DNA of 64,000 bases, taken from Pseudomonas umsongensis. GTDB taxonomy: Bacteria > Pseudomonadota > Gammaproteobacteria > Pseudomonadales > Pseudomonadaceae. The position numbers were made by a program, and so were the translations under genes. Where the stretch lies: contig NZ_NIWU01000006.1 in the NCBI RefSeq assembly GCF_002236105.1, forward strand, positions 186,001 through 250,000, in the 5' to 3' direction. Under the pieces are notes generated by a model that was not told the DNA's origin, ran no database searches, and saw only the letters and a program-made list of their open reading frames with translations. Positions 8,748 to 18,364 of this stretch are shown here, piece after piece (the first letter of the stretch is position 1; each line of letters starts with the position of its first letter).

Positions 8748-9905
8748 TCAGTTGAACAAGCCGTAGAAGAATAGACGGATGCTATCCCACATGCGACGGA
8801 AGATACCACCCTCTTCGACGCCATCCAGAGCGATCAGGTCGGCGCTGTGCACCACCTTGTCTTCCAGCTTGACTTCGACTTTACCGATCACGTCGCCCTT
8901 GGCGATTGGCGCAACCAGTTGCGGGTTCATGGTCATGCTGGCGGCGAGCTTTTTCAGCTGGCCTTTCGGCAGGGTCATGGTCAGGTCTTCAGCCAGGCCG
9001 GCCTTGACTTGATTGGTGGAACCCTTCCAGACAGGCGCCTGGGCCAGCTCCGCACCTTTCTGATAGAAGGTCTGGGTTTCGAAGAAACGGAAACCGTAGG
9101 TCAGCAGTTTCTGGGTCTCGGCGGCGCGAGCCACTTCGCTGTTGGTGCCGAACACCACGGCGATCAGGCGCATGCCGTCACGCACGGCCGAAGACACCAT
9201 GCAGTAGCCGGCTTCGTCGGTGTGGCCGGTTTTCAGGCCATCGACAGTCTTGTCGCGCCACAGCAACAGGTTGCGGTTCGGTTGCTTGATGCCGTTCCAG
9301 AAGAACTCTTTCTGCGAGTAGATCGCGTAGTGAGCCGGGTCTTCGTGAATGATCGCGCGGGCCAGCACTGCCATGTCGTGAGCCGACGAGTAGTGTTCCG
9401 GGTTCGGCAGGCCGGTCGGGTTCATGAAGTGGCTGTTGGTCATGCCCAGGTCGGCCACGGTCTTGTTCATCATGTCGGCAAACGCGTCTTCGCTGCCGGC
9501 GATGTGTTCGGCCAGTGCAACGCTGGCATCGTTACCCGACTGGATGATGATGCCGTGCAGCAGGTCGCTGACGGTCACTTGCGAGCCGACCTTGATGAAC
9601 ATCCGCGAACCGCCGGTACGCCAGGCATTTTCGCTGACGGTCACCGGATCGTTTTCACCGATCTGGCCACGACGGATTTCGAGGGTCGCGATGTACGCGG
9701 TCATCAGCTTGGTCAGGCTGGCTGGCGGCAGACGCTGGTCACCATTGTTCTCGACCAGCACGTTGCCGCTGCTGGCGTCCATGAGCACGTAGGCCTTGGC
9801 GGCCAGTTGCGGTGGCGACGGCATCATCTCGACCGCGAATGCGGCAGGCGAGAGGAGCAGCGGGACTAGAAGGCACAGGCGTTTGGCAAAGGTGGTGATG
9901 TTCAT
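8748..9905 (-). CDS. dacC: D-alanyl-D-alanine carboxypeptidase (PBP5 type)
   Basis: Periplasmic low-molecular-weight penicillin-binding protein that trims the terminal D-Ala from peptidoglycan pentapeptides. The 385-residue product has a signal peptide ending AFA, the three active-site motifs SLTK (ASLTKLMTAY), SGN (SGNDASVALAE) and KTG (KTGHTDEAG), the PBP5 C-terminal beta domain, and a final amphipathic anchor (MWDSIRLFFYGLFN). It lies 83 bases upstream of ybeD. The 183 bases between it and rlpA (9906-10088) show no gene or clear site. Confidence 0.95.
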   Translation of the reverse strand: MNITTFAKRLCLLVPLLLSPAAFAVEMMPSPPQLAAKAYVLMDASSGNVLVENNGDQRLPPASLTKLMTAYIATLEIRRGQIGENDPVTVSENAWRTGGSRMFIKVGSQVTVSDLLHGIIIQSGNDASVALAEHIAGSEDAFADMMNKTVADLGMTNSHFMNPTGLPNPEHYSSAHDMAVLARAIIHEDPAHYAIYSQKEFFWNGIKQPNRNLLLWRDKTVDGLKTGHTDEAGYCMVSSAVRDGMRLIAVVFGTNSEVARAAETQKLLTYGFRFFETQTFYQKGAELAQAPVWKGSTNQVKAGLAEDLTMTLPKGQLKKLAASMTMNPQLVAPIAKGDVIGKVEVKLEDKVVHSADLIALDGVEEGGIFRRMWDSIRLFFYGLFN

Positions 9906-10088
9906 CCGTCTCTCGAAATCGCTAATGGAAACTGCCCGAAGGCAAAACTAATCAGATGACTTTCTAACGAGTCATCGCGTATTCAGCTGCTCACTCTGTA
10001 ACCCTTGCCGGGCTTTTGTTCTTCATAGAGCCAACAACCTGGTCCACCCCCCAAAACCGCAGATGAACCGTCAATCAAGTTCTACGTA

Positions 10089-11099
10089 TTACTCCGTCAC
10101 AACGCTGGGCGAACCCAGGTTGGCCAGGCGCACGCTGTTCTGCACTTGCTGGATTTCACCCGGCGAACCGATCGGCCCCAGGCGCACTCGATGCAGTGTC
10201 TGTTGATTGCGCACGATCGAGCTGATGAACACCGGAGTTTTCACCATCCCGCTGAGCTTGGACCTCAGCAACTCGGCAGCGTCCGGGTTGGCGAACGCGC
10301 CCACCTGCAGATACTGGCCAGACGCTGGTGCAGAAGCGTTTTTTTTTGCATCGGCAAGTTGAACAGGGACGACTGCGGCGGCGTGCTGCTGCGGCGGAGG
10401 TGTCCATTGCTCGATGGTGCCGGCCGAAGCCGTAATGACCGGGGCGTTATTCTGCGCGACTTGCGGTTCGTTGAGCATTAAAGGCGCCGGACGGCCCTTG
10501 GCAGCCCACCATTGCTGCGGGTCGATGCCTTCGACCTTGACCCGCGCGGTGCCGGTTTCGGCGTAGCCGAGCTTCTTGGCGGCGGCGTACGACAGGTCGA
10601 TGATCCGGTCCGAATAGAACGGGCCGCGGTCATTGACCCGCAGGATCACAGTCCTGTTGTTGTCCAGGTTGGTCACCCGGACGTAACTCGGCAACGGCAA
10701 GGTTTTGTGTGCGGCGCTCATGCCGTACAGGTCATAGACTTCGCCGTTTGCGGTGTTCTGGCCATGGAACTTGGTGCCGTACCAGGACGCCGTACCCGAC
10801 TGTACGTACGTCTTGGACTCTTGCAACGGAAAATAGGTCTTGCCCAGTACCGAGTAAGGGGCGGCCTTGTACGGGCCGGTGTGCAGGGTTGGCGTGGCGT
10901 CCGGGATGCGTGAAACGTCGACGTCCCACCATGGCGCGCCATCCTTGTGGGCACGGTTGATGTCCAGCCCCGGCGCCGAGCGTACGGCGGTGGACGACTT
11001 CTGCGTTGGCGCACGACTGGTGGAACAACTGGCAACCAGCATAGCCAACGCGGCAAATGCCATCAGCTTCAGGGGTTTATTCATAGGCAATGCCCGCAT
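10089..11099 (-). CDS. rlpA: rare lipoprotein A, septal-ring lytic transglycosylase
   Basis: Outer-membrane lipoprotein acting at the division septum; the P. aeruginosa homologue is a lytic transglycosylase specific for denuded glycan. The 336-residue product has a lipobox (MLVASC), a double-psi beta-barrel domain (SGTASWYGTKFHGQNTANGE to DRGPFYSDRIIDLSYAAA) and a C-terminal SPOR domain (YLQVGAFANPDAAELLRSKL) that binds denuded peptidoglycan. The ATG at 11099 forms a TAATG overlap with the sltB1 stop; an ATG at 11084 five codons in is the alternative. Confidence 0.93.
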   Translation of the reverse strand: MRALPMNKPLKLMAFAALAMLVASCSTSRAPTQKSSTAVRSAPGLDINRAHKDGAPWWDVDVSRIPDATPTLHTGPYKAAPYSVLGKTYFPLQESKTYVQSGTASWYGTKFHGQNTANGEVYDLYGMSAAHKTLPLPSYVRVTNLDNNRTVILRVNDRGPFYSDRIIDLSYAAAKKLGYAETGTARVKVEGIDPQQWWAAKGRPAPLMLNEPQVAQNNAPVITASAGTIEQWTPPPQQHAAAVVPVQLADAKKNASAPASGQYLQVGAFANPDAAELLRSKLSGMVKTPVFISSIVRNQQTLHRVRLGPIGSPGEIQQVQNSVRLANLGSPSVVTE

Positions 11100-12109
11100 T
11101 ACTTGACGCCCCGTGCTTGGACCAGCTGTTCAGACAGTTGATGTACGGCCATGGCGTACATCACGCTGCGGTTATAACGCGTGATCGCGTAGAAATTCTT
11201 CAGGCCCATCCAGTATTCAGGGCCATTGTCGCCTTCCAGGCGGAAGGCGGTAACCGGCATATCATCGCGCAGCGCATCATGACTTGACCAGCCCAGGGCC
11301 CGCAACTCTCCAACGGTTTTAGTCGGCTCGATACCGGTGGTCAAACCTTCGTCCACCTGTTCGCCGCGCACATCGGCGCGGCTGACCACCGGTTCGCCGG
11401 CGACCCAGCCGTGTCGCTTGAAATAACTGGCAACGCTGCCGATGGCATCGTCCGGGTTGTTCCAGATATTGATGTGGCCGTCACTGTCGAAGTCCACCGC
11501 ATAGGCGCGAAAGCTGCTGGGCATGAACTGCGGCAGGCCCATGGCACCGGCGTAGGAACCCTTGAGGGTCAGCGGGTCGACCTGCTCTTCCCGGGCCAGC
11601 AACAGGAATTCACGCAATTCCTTGCGGAAAAATTCGGCACGGGGAGGATAGTCGAAACCGAGGGTCGACAACGCGTCGATGACCCGGAAATTTCCGGTGT
11701 TACGGCCAAAAAACGTTTCAACGCCGATAATCGAGACAATCACCTGCGCCGGTACGCCGTATTCCTGTTCGGCACGGGCCAGCACTGCCTCATGCTGACG
11801 CCAGAAATCAACGCCACGGGCAATACGCGCATCGGTGATGAACATCGGCCGGTATTCGTTCCATTGCTTGACCCGCTCGGCGGGTTTCGAAATGGCGTCC
11901 AGGATCGATTGCTTGCGCTGCGCCTCGCGGAACACGCCCATCAATTGCTCACCGGCGAAGCCATAGTCGCGAGTCATCTCACCAACGAACTCGGCCACTT
12001 GGGGCGAGCCTTCGTAATCGCCTGCCACCGCCTGCTGCGCAGTACCAAGGATGCTTACCAGGCCGACCCATGGCGCGTATCGAGTCGCCCAGCCACGCAT
12101 TACTTGCAT
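11099..12109 (-). CDS. sltB1: soluble/membrane-bound lytic transglycosylase B
   Basis: MltB-family lytic transglycosylase of the periplasm. The product is 336 residues with a signal peptide ending AVAG. The catalytic glutamate is in IIGVETFFGRNTG and the family motif GAMGLPQFMPSSFRAYAVDF is intact. It has no lipobox and no C-terminal peptidoglycan-binding domain, unlike the paralogue at 4167-5489. The ATG at 12109 is chosen because AAGGTGAAGAG precedes it; an upstream ATG at 12145 would overlap rodA. It sits between rodA and rlpA, the conserved elongation-cluster order in Pseudomonas. Confidence 0.93.
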   Translation of the reverse strand: MQVMRGWATRYAPWVGLVSILGTAQQAVAGDYEGSPQVAEFVGEMTRDYGFAGEQLMGVFREAQRKQSILDAISKPAERVKQWNEYRPMFITDARIARGVDFWRQHEAVLARAEQEYGVPAQVIVSIIGVETFFGRNTGNFRVIDALSTLGFDYPPRAEFFRKELREFLLLAREEQVDPLTLKGSYAGAMGLPQFMPSSFRAYAVDFDSDGHINIWNNPDDAIGSVASYFKRHGWVAGEPVVSRADVRGEQVDEGLTTGIEPTKTVGELRALGWSSHDALRDDMPVTAFRLEGDNGPEYWMGLKNFYAITRYNRSVMYAMAVHQLSEQLVQARGVK

Positions 12110-12126
12110 TGAACTCTTCACCTTAT

Positions 12127-13269
12127 TCAAACCTGCGCGATCCACTTGCGATGGGTATGGATCGACATCAAAACCCCAAACGCTGACAGCAGCGTCACCA
12201 GCGAAGTTCCTCCGTAGCTAATGAACGGCAACGGCACCCCCACCACCGGCAACAGGCCGCTGACCATACCGATGTTGACGAAAACATACACAAAAAATGT
12301 CATGGTCAAGGCGCCTGCCAGCAATTTGCCGAACAATGTCTGCGCCTGGGCGGTGATCACCAGCCCGCGACCGATCAACAGCAGGTAGATCAGCAACAGC
12401 GCGCAAATGCCCACCAGGCCGAACTCTTCGCCCAGCACCGCAATAATGAAGTCGGTGTGGCTTTCCGGCAGGAAATCCAGGTGTGACTGGGTGCCCAGCA
12501 ACCAGCCCTTGCCGAACACGCCGCCGGAACCGATCGCGGCCTTGGACTGAATGATGTTCCAGCCGGTCCCCAGCGGATCACTTTCGGGATCGAGGAACGT
12601 CAGGATTCGCTGCTTCTGGTAGTCATGCATGATGAAGAACCACATGGCGATCGCCACGGGCACGGCGGCGGCCAGCACACTGAGAATCCAGCGCCAGCGC
12701 AAGCCGCCCATGAACAGAACGAAAGCGCCGCCCGCCAGGATCAGCAGCGACGTGCCGAGATCGGGCTGGCGCACGATCAGGATGAACGGCACGCCAATCA
12801 GCATCAGGCTGACACCCACGTGCTTGAGCTGCGGCGGCAGCGTGCGCTTGGACAGATACCAGGCGATGGTCGCCGGCATGAGGATCTTCATGAATTCCGA
12901 AGGCTGGAAGCGCACCACCCCTGGAATGTTGATCCAGCGTGTGGCCCCCATGGCGTTATGCCCCATGATGTCCACCACCAGCAACAACATCACCCCGACC
13001 ACATAACCCAGCGGCACCCACCGCGCCATGAATCGCGGCTCGAACTGGGCGATGACGATCATCGACACCAGGCCGATACCGAACGAAGTGGCTTGCTTGG
13101 CCAGCAGGTCCCAGCTTTTGCCACTGGCCGAATACAGCACGAACAGGCTGCCGGCGGCGAGGGTCAGCAACAGGATCAGCAACGGTCCATCGATGTGCAG
13201 GCGCTGCAACAGCGTGGCACGGCGGCGCATCACATCCTCGCTGGAGAGCATGCGATCGAAATTATTCAT
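12127..13269 (-). CDS. rodA: rod-shape SEDS glycosyltransferase RodA
   Basis: Polytopic SEDS peptidoglycan polymerase working with PBP2 in the elongasome. The 380-residue product is highly hydrophobic, with family segments LFVLYSASGKSW, GHNAMGATRWI, QPSEFMKI, RQPDLGTSLLI and LPFISYGGTS. The ATG at 13269 (MNNFDRML) overlaps the 3' end of mrdA by eight bases, implying translational coupling of the RodA-PBP2 pair. Confidence 0.97.
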   Translation of the reverse strand: MNNFDRMLSSEDVMRRRATLLQRLHIDGPLLILLLTLAAGSLFVLYSASGKSWDLLAKQATSFGIGLVSMIVIAQFEPRFMARWVPLGYVVGVMLLLVVDIMGHNAMGATRWINIPGVVRFQPSEFMKILMPATIAWYLSKRTLPPQLKHVGVSLMLIGVPFILIVRQPDLGTSLLILAGGAFVLFMGGLRWRWILSVLAAAVPVAIAMWFFIMHDYQKQRILTFLDPESDPLGTGWNIIQSKAAIGSGGVFGKGWLLGTQSHLDFLPESHTDFIIAVLGEEFGLVGICALLLIYLLLIGRGLVITAQAQTLFGKLLAGALTMTFFVYVFVNIGMVSGLLPVVGVPLPFISYGGTSLVTLLSAFGVLMSIHTHRKWIAQV

Positions 13270-15157
13270 CACGGGCGGTAGCCTCTGCGGTAGTAGGGCT
13301 GGCGTATTCGGCCTTGAGATGACCGTTCTGGTCCAGCAACCAGGCGTCCATGATTTGACGCACCACCGGCGCGGCCACGCCGGAGCCGGACTCACCGTTC
13401 TCGACCATCACCGAGACCACGATCTTCGGATCGTCGGCCGGCGCGAAGCCAACGAACAGGGCGTGGTCGCGATGACGTTCCTGGACCTTGGATCGGTCGT
13501 ACTTCTCGCCCTGCTTGATCGCCACCACCTGGGCCGTACCACTCTTGCCGGCAATCCGGTATTGCGCGCCGATCGAGGCCTTGCGCGCGGTGCCTCGGGC
13601 ACCGTGCATGACCTGTTGCATGCCATGGTTGACCCGCGTCCAGTCCGCCGGGTCACGCAGGATGATGTCCGGCATCGGGTTCTCATCCACCGGCTTCTCG
13701 CCTTCGATGGTCTTGGCCAGGTGCGGACGGTTCCATACGCCTTTGTTGGCCACCAGTGCCGTGGCCTGGGCCAACTGCAATGGCGTCGACTGCATGTAGC
13801 CCTGCCCGATCCCCAGAATCAACGTTTCACCCGGGAACCACGCTTGTCGGCGGGTCGCACGCTTCCATTCGCGGGTCGGCATCAGCCCTGGCGATTCTTC
13901 GAACATGTCCAGGGAGACTTTCTGGCCAATGCCGAACTTGGTCATGTACGCCGACAACCGATCGATCCCCAGCTTGTGGGCCAGGTCATAGAAGTACGTA
14001 TCGTTGGAACGCATGATTGCCGTATCGAGGTCGACGAAGCCGTCGCCGGTACGGTTCCAGTTGCGGTATTTGTGGTCGTAGTTGGGCAGCATGTAGTAAC
14101 CCGGGTCGAACACCCGCGATGAAGCAGTCACCACACCCGCATCCAGCCCCGCGATCGCAACGGCCGGCTTGATGGTCGAGCCCGGCGGGTACAGGCCACG
14201 CAGGACACGGTTGAACAGCGGTCGGTCGATGGAGTCGCGCAGCTCGGAATAGGCCTTGAAACTGATGCCGGTGACGAACAGGTTCGGGTCGAAACTCGGC
14301 TGGCTGACCATCGCCAGCACTTCGCCGGTTTTCGGATCCAGTGCCACTACCGCGCCACGACGACCACCGAGTGCAGCTTCGGCGGCTTCCTGCAGCTTGA
14401 TGTCCAGGCTCAGGACGATGTCCTTGCCGGAAATCGGTTCGGTGCGCTTGAGCACTCGCAACACACGGCCGCGAGCGTTGGTCTCGACTTCCTCGTAACC
14501 CACCTGGCCATGCAATTGCGGCTCGTAGAAACGCTCGATGCCGGTTTTACCGATGTGGTGAGTGCCGCTGTAATTGACCGGATCAAGCGACTTCAACTCT
14601 TTCTCGTTGATCCGTCCCATGTACCCCACCGAGTGCGCAAAGTGCGCCCCCTGCGGGTAGTGACGGACCAGCTGCGCGACCACTTCCACCCCGGGCAGCC
14701 GGAACTGGTTCACGGCAATGCGGGCGATCTGTTCTTCGGTCAATTCAAACAGGATCGGCACCGGCTCGAACGGCCGTCGCCCCTGGCGCATGCGCTTCTC
14801 GAAAATCACCCGGTCCTCGGGCGTCAGCTCCAGCACCTCGACGATTACATCGAGCACTTGCTGCCAGTCGCCGGAGCGCTCGCGGGTCATGCTCAGGCTG
14901 AAGCTGGGCCGGTTGTCGGCAATCACTACGCCGTTGCGGTCGAAAATCAACCCGCGAGTCGGCGGAATCGGCTGCACATGGACGCGGTTGTTTTCCGACA
15001 GGGTCGAGTGGTATTCGTACTGGATGACCTGCAGGAAATACAGGCGCGCAATCAGCACACCAATCAGCAGCACCACCGCAATAGCCCCGAACACGACGCG
15101 GCCACGCACCAGACGGGCGTCTTTTTCGTGGTCCTTGATGCGGATCGGTTGGGACAT
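13262..15157 (-). CDS. mrdA: penicillin-binding protein 2
   Basis: Transpeptidase of the elongation machinery, anchored in the inner membrane with its catalytic domain in the periplasm. The 631-residue product has an N-terminal membrane segment (VVFGAIAVVLLIGVLIARLY), a pedestal domain, and transpeptidase motifs STIK (PPGSTIKP), SND (RSNDTYFYD) and KSGTAQ. The ATG at 15157 (MSQPIRIKDH) is used; earlier codons in frame run back into rlmH. It is followed by rodA. Confidence 0.97.
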   Translation of the reverse strand: MSQPIRIKDHEKDARLVRGRVVFGAIAVVLLIGVLIARLYFLQVIQYEYHSTLSENNRVHVQPIPPTRGLIFDRNGVVIADNRPSFSLSMTRERSGDWQQVLDVIVEVLELTPEDRVIFEKRMRQGRRPFEPVPILFELTEEQIARIAVNQFRLPGVEVVAQLVRHYPQGAHFAHSVGYMGRINEKELKSLDPVNYSGTHHIGKTGIERFYEPQLHGQVGYEEVETNARGRVLRVLKRTEPISGKDIVLSLDIKLQEAAEAALGGRRGAVVALDPKTGEVLAMVSQPSFDPNLFVTGISFKAYSELRDSIDRPLFNRVLRGLYPPGSTIKPAVAIAGLDAGVVTASSRVFDPGYYMLPNYDHKYRNWNRTGDGFVDLDTAIMRSNDTYFYDLAHKLGIDRLSAYMTKFGIGQKVSLDMFEESPGLMPTREWKRATRRQAWFPGETLILGIGQGYMQSTPLQLAQATALVANKGVWNRPHLAKTIEGEKPVDENPMPDIILRDPADWTRVNHGMQQVMHGARGTARKASIGAQYRIAGKSGTAQVVAIKQGEKYDRSKVQERHRDHALFVGFAPADDPKIVVSVMVENGESGSGVAAPVVRQIMDAWLLDQNGHLKAEYASPTTAEATARDE

Positions 15158-15167
15158 GAGGGCAGAA

Positions 15168-15635
15168 CTACTTGTGGTAAGGGTGACCGGACAACACTGT
15201 CCAGGCACGATACAGCTGCTCGCCGATCAGGATTCGCACCAGCGGGTGCGGCAACGTCAGCGGTGATAGCGACCAGCGCTGATCGGCACGGGCGCAGACT
15301 TCCGGCGCCAACCCCTCAGGACCGCCGACCATGAAATTTACCGTGCGCGAATCCAGCCGCCAGCGATCGAGCTCGACCGCCAGCTGCTCGGTGCTCCAGG
15401 GCTTGCCATGGACTTCGAGGGTGACAACGCGCTCATTGGGCCCGACCTTGGCCAGCATGGCTTCGCCTTCCTGACGGATGAAGCGTGCCACGTCGGCGTT
15501 CTTGCCACGGGTATTGAGCGGTATTTCCACCAGTTCCAGCGCCAGCTCGGACGGAAGACGCTTGGCATATTCATGCCAGCCTTCTTCCACCCATTTGGGC
15601 ATGCGTGAACCGACGGCGATCAGTCGCAGTCGCAC
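15168..15635 (-). CDS. rlmH: 23S rRNA pseudouridine-1915 N3-methyltransferase
   Basis: SPOUT-class methyltransferase acting on assembled 70S ribosomes. The product is the standard 155 residues, starting MRLRLIAVGSRMPKW, with the SAM-binding trefoil-knot segments FMVGGPEGL and LSPLTLPHPLVRIL. It lies between rsfS and mrdA with ten-base gaps. Confidence 0.97.
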   Translation of the reverse strand: MRLRLIAVGSRMPKWVEEGWHEYAKRLPSELALELVEIPLNTRGKNADVARFIRQEGEAMLAKVGPNERVVTLEVHGKPWSTEQLAVELDRWRLDSRTVNFMVGGPEGLAPEVCARADQRWSLSPLTLPHPLVRILIGEQLYRAWTVLSGHPYHK

Positions 15636-15644
15636 AGCCGTTCC

Positions 15645-16139
15645 TTATTCCTGGTCTTTGTTGAGCTTGGTGAAATGCTCGTGACCAACTTCAGGGCTGT
15701 GGTGTTTGCCATCGGCGGCACGGCTCTGCTCGGCACCTTTCCACAAGCGCTCCAGGTCGTAGAACTGGCGGGCATTGGAGGTCATCATGTGGACGATCAC
15801 GTCGTCCATGTCCAACAGGACCCAGTCGCTGTCGCCCTTGCCTTCTTCACCCAGTGGCTTGATGCCCAGGGCCTTGACCGCTTCGCGGACCTTGTCCAGC
15901 ATCGCGCCGATCTGGCGGTTGGAGGTACCGGTGGCGATGATCATGTAGTCGGTGATGCTCTGCTTGTCACGAACGTCGATGACCAGCACGTCCTGGGCCT
16001 TGACGTCTTCCAGGGCAGCGACGGCGATCTTGACCAGCTCGTCGCCTTTTGGCGGCTCGGCTGCCAGGACCTTCTCAGGCAGCGGGGCGCTCTTGAACGT
16101 GCCTTTACGCTTAACTTTGTTTACGTCGTTGTTCGTCAT
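15645..16139 (-). CDS. rsfS: ribosomal silencing factor RsfS
   Basis: Binds uL14 on the 50S subunit and blocks subunit joining during starvation. The core VLVIDVRDKQSITDYMIIATG and GDSDWVLLDMDDVIVHMM is unmistakable. The 164-residue product is longer than E. coli RsfS (105) through an N-terminal basic extension (MTNNDVNKVKRKGTFKSAP) and a C-terminal polar tail (KHHSPEVGHEHFTKLNKDQE). A later start cannot be excluded. It precedes rlmH, the usual pair. Confidence 0.93.
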   Translation of the reverse strand: MTNNDVNKVKRKGTFKSAPLPEKVLAAEPPKGDELVKIAVAALEDVKAQDVLVIDVRDKQSITDYMIIATGTSNRQIGAMLDKVREAVKALGIKPLGEEGKGDSDWVLLDMDDVIVHMMTSNARQFYDLERLWKGAEQSRAADGKHHSPEVGHEHFTKLNKDQE

Positions 16140-16212
16140 ATAAAACTCGTTTTGCTCGTATGTTCGGGCGCTTCAATACACGTTGTTGCCACGTGCCTTG
16201 AGGCACTCCTAT

Positions 16213-16902
16213 TCAGTTCGACGCACGGTAAAGCCCGTGCGCATCGATGTAGGCCAGGACCGCGTCGGGCACCAGGAAACGTACCGACTTACCGCTGGCC
16301 AGCAGTTGACGGATCTGGGTGGCGGATACCGCGAGCGGCGTCTGCCAGACGAATGCAATCTGTCCGCTCGACCCTTTGAGGGCCAGCGGGTCGCTCACCG
16401 AGCGCGCTGCCAGCAGGTTGCGCAAGGCATCCGGCGGTTCGCTGTCGGCATCCGGGCGTTGCAACACCAGGATATGGCAATGCTGGAGCAACTCTTCCCA
16501 GCGGTGCCAAGTGGGCAGGCCGCAAAATGCGTCCCAACCCAAAAGCAGAAAAACCTGGGTCTCGGCGGGCATTTCGGCGCGCATCGACTCCAGGGTATCA
16601 ATGGTGTAGGACGGCTTGTCCCGCTGCAATTCGCGGGCGTCTACCACCAACGGTGCCACTCCGGCTACCGCGCACTTGACCATCGCCAGCCGGTCCTTGG
16701 CCGATACCTGCGGCGTACCCCGGTGGGGCGGCCGCGCATTTGGCGTCAGGCGCAGTTCATCGAGCGCCAGGGTTTCGGCGACTTCCAGCGCACCACGCAA
16801 ATGGCCGATGTGCACCGGGTCGAAGGTCCCGCCCAGTACACCGATGCGTCTGGGTCGAGGCGCGCTGGCGGTTACCGGGGCTGACGGGTCGAAGTCGCCC
16901 AA
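16213..16902 (-). CDS. nadD: nicotinate-nucleotide adenylyltransferase
   Basis: Makes nicotinate adenine dinucleotide in NAD synthesis. The nucleotidyltransferase motif GGTFDPVHIGHLR (HxGH) and the C-terminal SATQIR are intact. I choose a TTG start at 16902 (MGDFDPSAPV, 229 residues) because AGGAG lies 10 bases upstream, inside the last codons of proA, and the TTG is one base past the proA stop. The ATGs at 16938 and 16935 would overlap proA by over 30 bases and lack a ribosome site. The proA-nadD-rsfS-rlmH order is conserved in pseudomonads. Confidence 0.93.
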   Translation of the reverse strand: MGDFDPSAPVTASAPRPRRIGVLGGTFDPVHIGHLRGALEVAETLALDELRLTPNARPPHRGTPQVSAKDRLAMVKCAVAGVAPLVVDARELQRDKPSYTIDTLESMRAEMPAETQVFLLLGWDAFCGLPTWHRWEELLQHCHILVLQRPDADSEPPDALRNLLAARSVSDPLALKGSSGQIAFVWQTPLAVSATQIRQLLASGKSVRFLVPDAVLAYIDAHGLYRASN

Positions 16903-16903
16903 G

Positions 16904-18175
16904 TCAGGCCGGCTCCTGTCCGCGCAACTGGCCATCACCCACTACCACGTACTTCTCGCAGGTCAAACCTTCGAGACCGACCGGGCCGCGGGCGTGCAGC
17001 TTATCAGTAGAAATGCCGATCTCGGCACCCAATCCGTATTCAAAGCCATCGGCGAAGCAGGTCGGGGTGTTGATCATCACCGACGAAGAATCGACTTCAG
17101 CCACGAAACGCCGGGTGTCGCCCTGGTGTTCGCTGACAATCGAATCGGTGTGATGGGATCCGTAATGGTTAATGTGCTCGATGGCCTGGTCAAGCCCATC
17201 GACCACGCGGATCGACAGGATAGGCGCCAGATACTCGGTGCTCCAGTCCTCTTGCGTGGCCGGCAGGGCATCGATGATTGCCCGGGAGCGTTCGCAGCCG
17301 CGCAGTTCGACGCCTTTTTCGCGGAACTGGGCAGCCATCGCCGGTAAGAAATCTTTCGCAACGGTTTGATCGACCAGCAGCGTTTCCATAGCACCACAGA
17401 TGCCATAACGGTAGGTTTTGGCGTTGAATGCGATGCGCTGGGCCTTCGCCAGATCGGCGTGCTCGCCCACGTAGACGTGGCAGATACCGTCCAGATGCTT
17501 GATCACCGGCACTCGAGCGTCACGACTGACGCGCTCGATCAGGCCACGGCCACCACGGGGCACGATGACGTCGACGAACTCAGGCATGCTGATCAGCGCG
17601 CCGACGGCAGCGCGATCGGTGGTTTCGACCACTTGCACCACGGCGGCCGGCAGATCGGCCTCGGCCAGGCCGCGCTGGATGCAGGCGGCGATGGCACGAT
17701 TGGAATGAATGGCTTCGGAGCCGCCGCGCAGGATGGTCGCGTTGCCGGACTTCAGGCACAGGCTGGCGGCATCGATGGTCACGTTCGGTCGCGATTCGTA
17801 GATGATCCCGATCACGCCCAGCGGCACGCGCATCTTGCCCACCTGGATACCCGACGGACGATAGCTCATATCGCGGATCGCACCGACCGGGTCGGGCAGC
17901 GCCGCGACCTGTCGCAGACCCACGATCATGCCGTCGATTCGCGCCGGGGTCAGCGCCAGGCGCTCGAGCAGGGCCGGTTCCAGACCATTGGCGCGGCCAG
18001 CCGCCAAGTCCAGCTCATTGGCAGCGGTCAATTCGCCGCGGGCAGCATCCAGCGCATTGGCAGCGGCCTGCAACGCGCGGTTCTTCTGCGCGGTACTGGC
18101 ACGGCCGATGACGCGGGAAGCCTCGCGGGCGGCGCGACCCAAACGGGTCATGTAGTCAAGAACGGACTCAGTCAT
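16904..18175 (-). CDS. proA: gamma-glutamyl phosphate reductase
   Basis: Second step of proline synthesis: NADPH reduction of glutamyl-5-phosphate to the semialdehyde. The 423-residue product has the aldehyde-dehydrogenase-like fold with LCLKSGNATILRGGSEA, PRGGRGLIERV and the catalytic cysteine segment DGICHVYV. The ATG at 18175 (MTESVLDYM) fits the family length. It is the first gene of the leftward cluster and diverges from mpg across 189 bases, which should hold both promoters. Confidence 0.96.
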   Translation of the reverse strand: MTESVLDYMTRLGRAAREASRVIGRASTAQKNRALQAAANALDAARGELTAANELDLAAGRANGLEPALLERLALTPARIDGMIVGLRQVAALPDPVGAIRDMSYRPSGIQVGKMRVPLGVIGIIYESRPNVTIDAASLCLKSGNATILRGGSEAIHSNRAIAACIQRGLAEADLPAAVVQVVETTDRAAVGALISMPEFVDVIVPRGGRGLIERVSRDARVPVIKHLDGICHVYVGEHADLAKAQRIAFNAKTYRYGICGAMETLLVDQTVAKDFLPAMAAQFREKGVELRGCERSRAIIDALPATQEDWSTEYLAPILSIRVVDGLDQAIEHINHYGSHHTDSIVSEHQGDTRRFVAEVDSSSVMINTPTCFADGFEYGLGAEIGISTDKLHARGPVGLEGLTCEKYVVVGDGQLRGQEPA

Positions 18176-18364
18176 GGTCTGGAGTGGTCTTTGATTAGGT
18201 CTTGGTAAAGAGTAAAGCGGCAGATTATAGCTGTCGCGTCCGCCGACTAACAGCGGTGACGGGCGGATGGTCGAAATCGAGGGCAATTTGCCGACGTTCA
18301 GCCGGGATTAAGCAGCAAATTGTTATCATCACGACTCACTCAGCCTTGATAAACGCTGCCCACC

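Noticed and set aside
4167..12109. Two SltB-type transglycosylases as a duplication event
   Set aside because: They differ in lipobox, C-terminal peptidoglycan-binding domain and overall sequence; both belong to separate, widespread Pseudomonas subfamilies.
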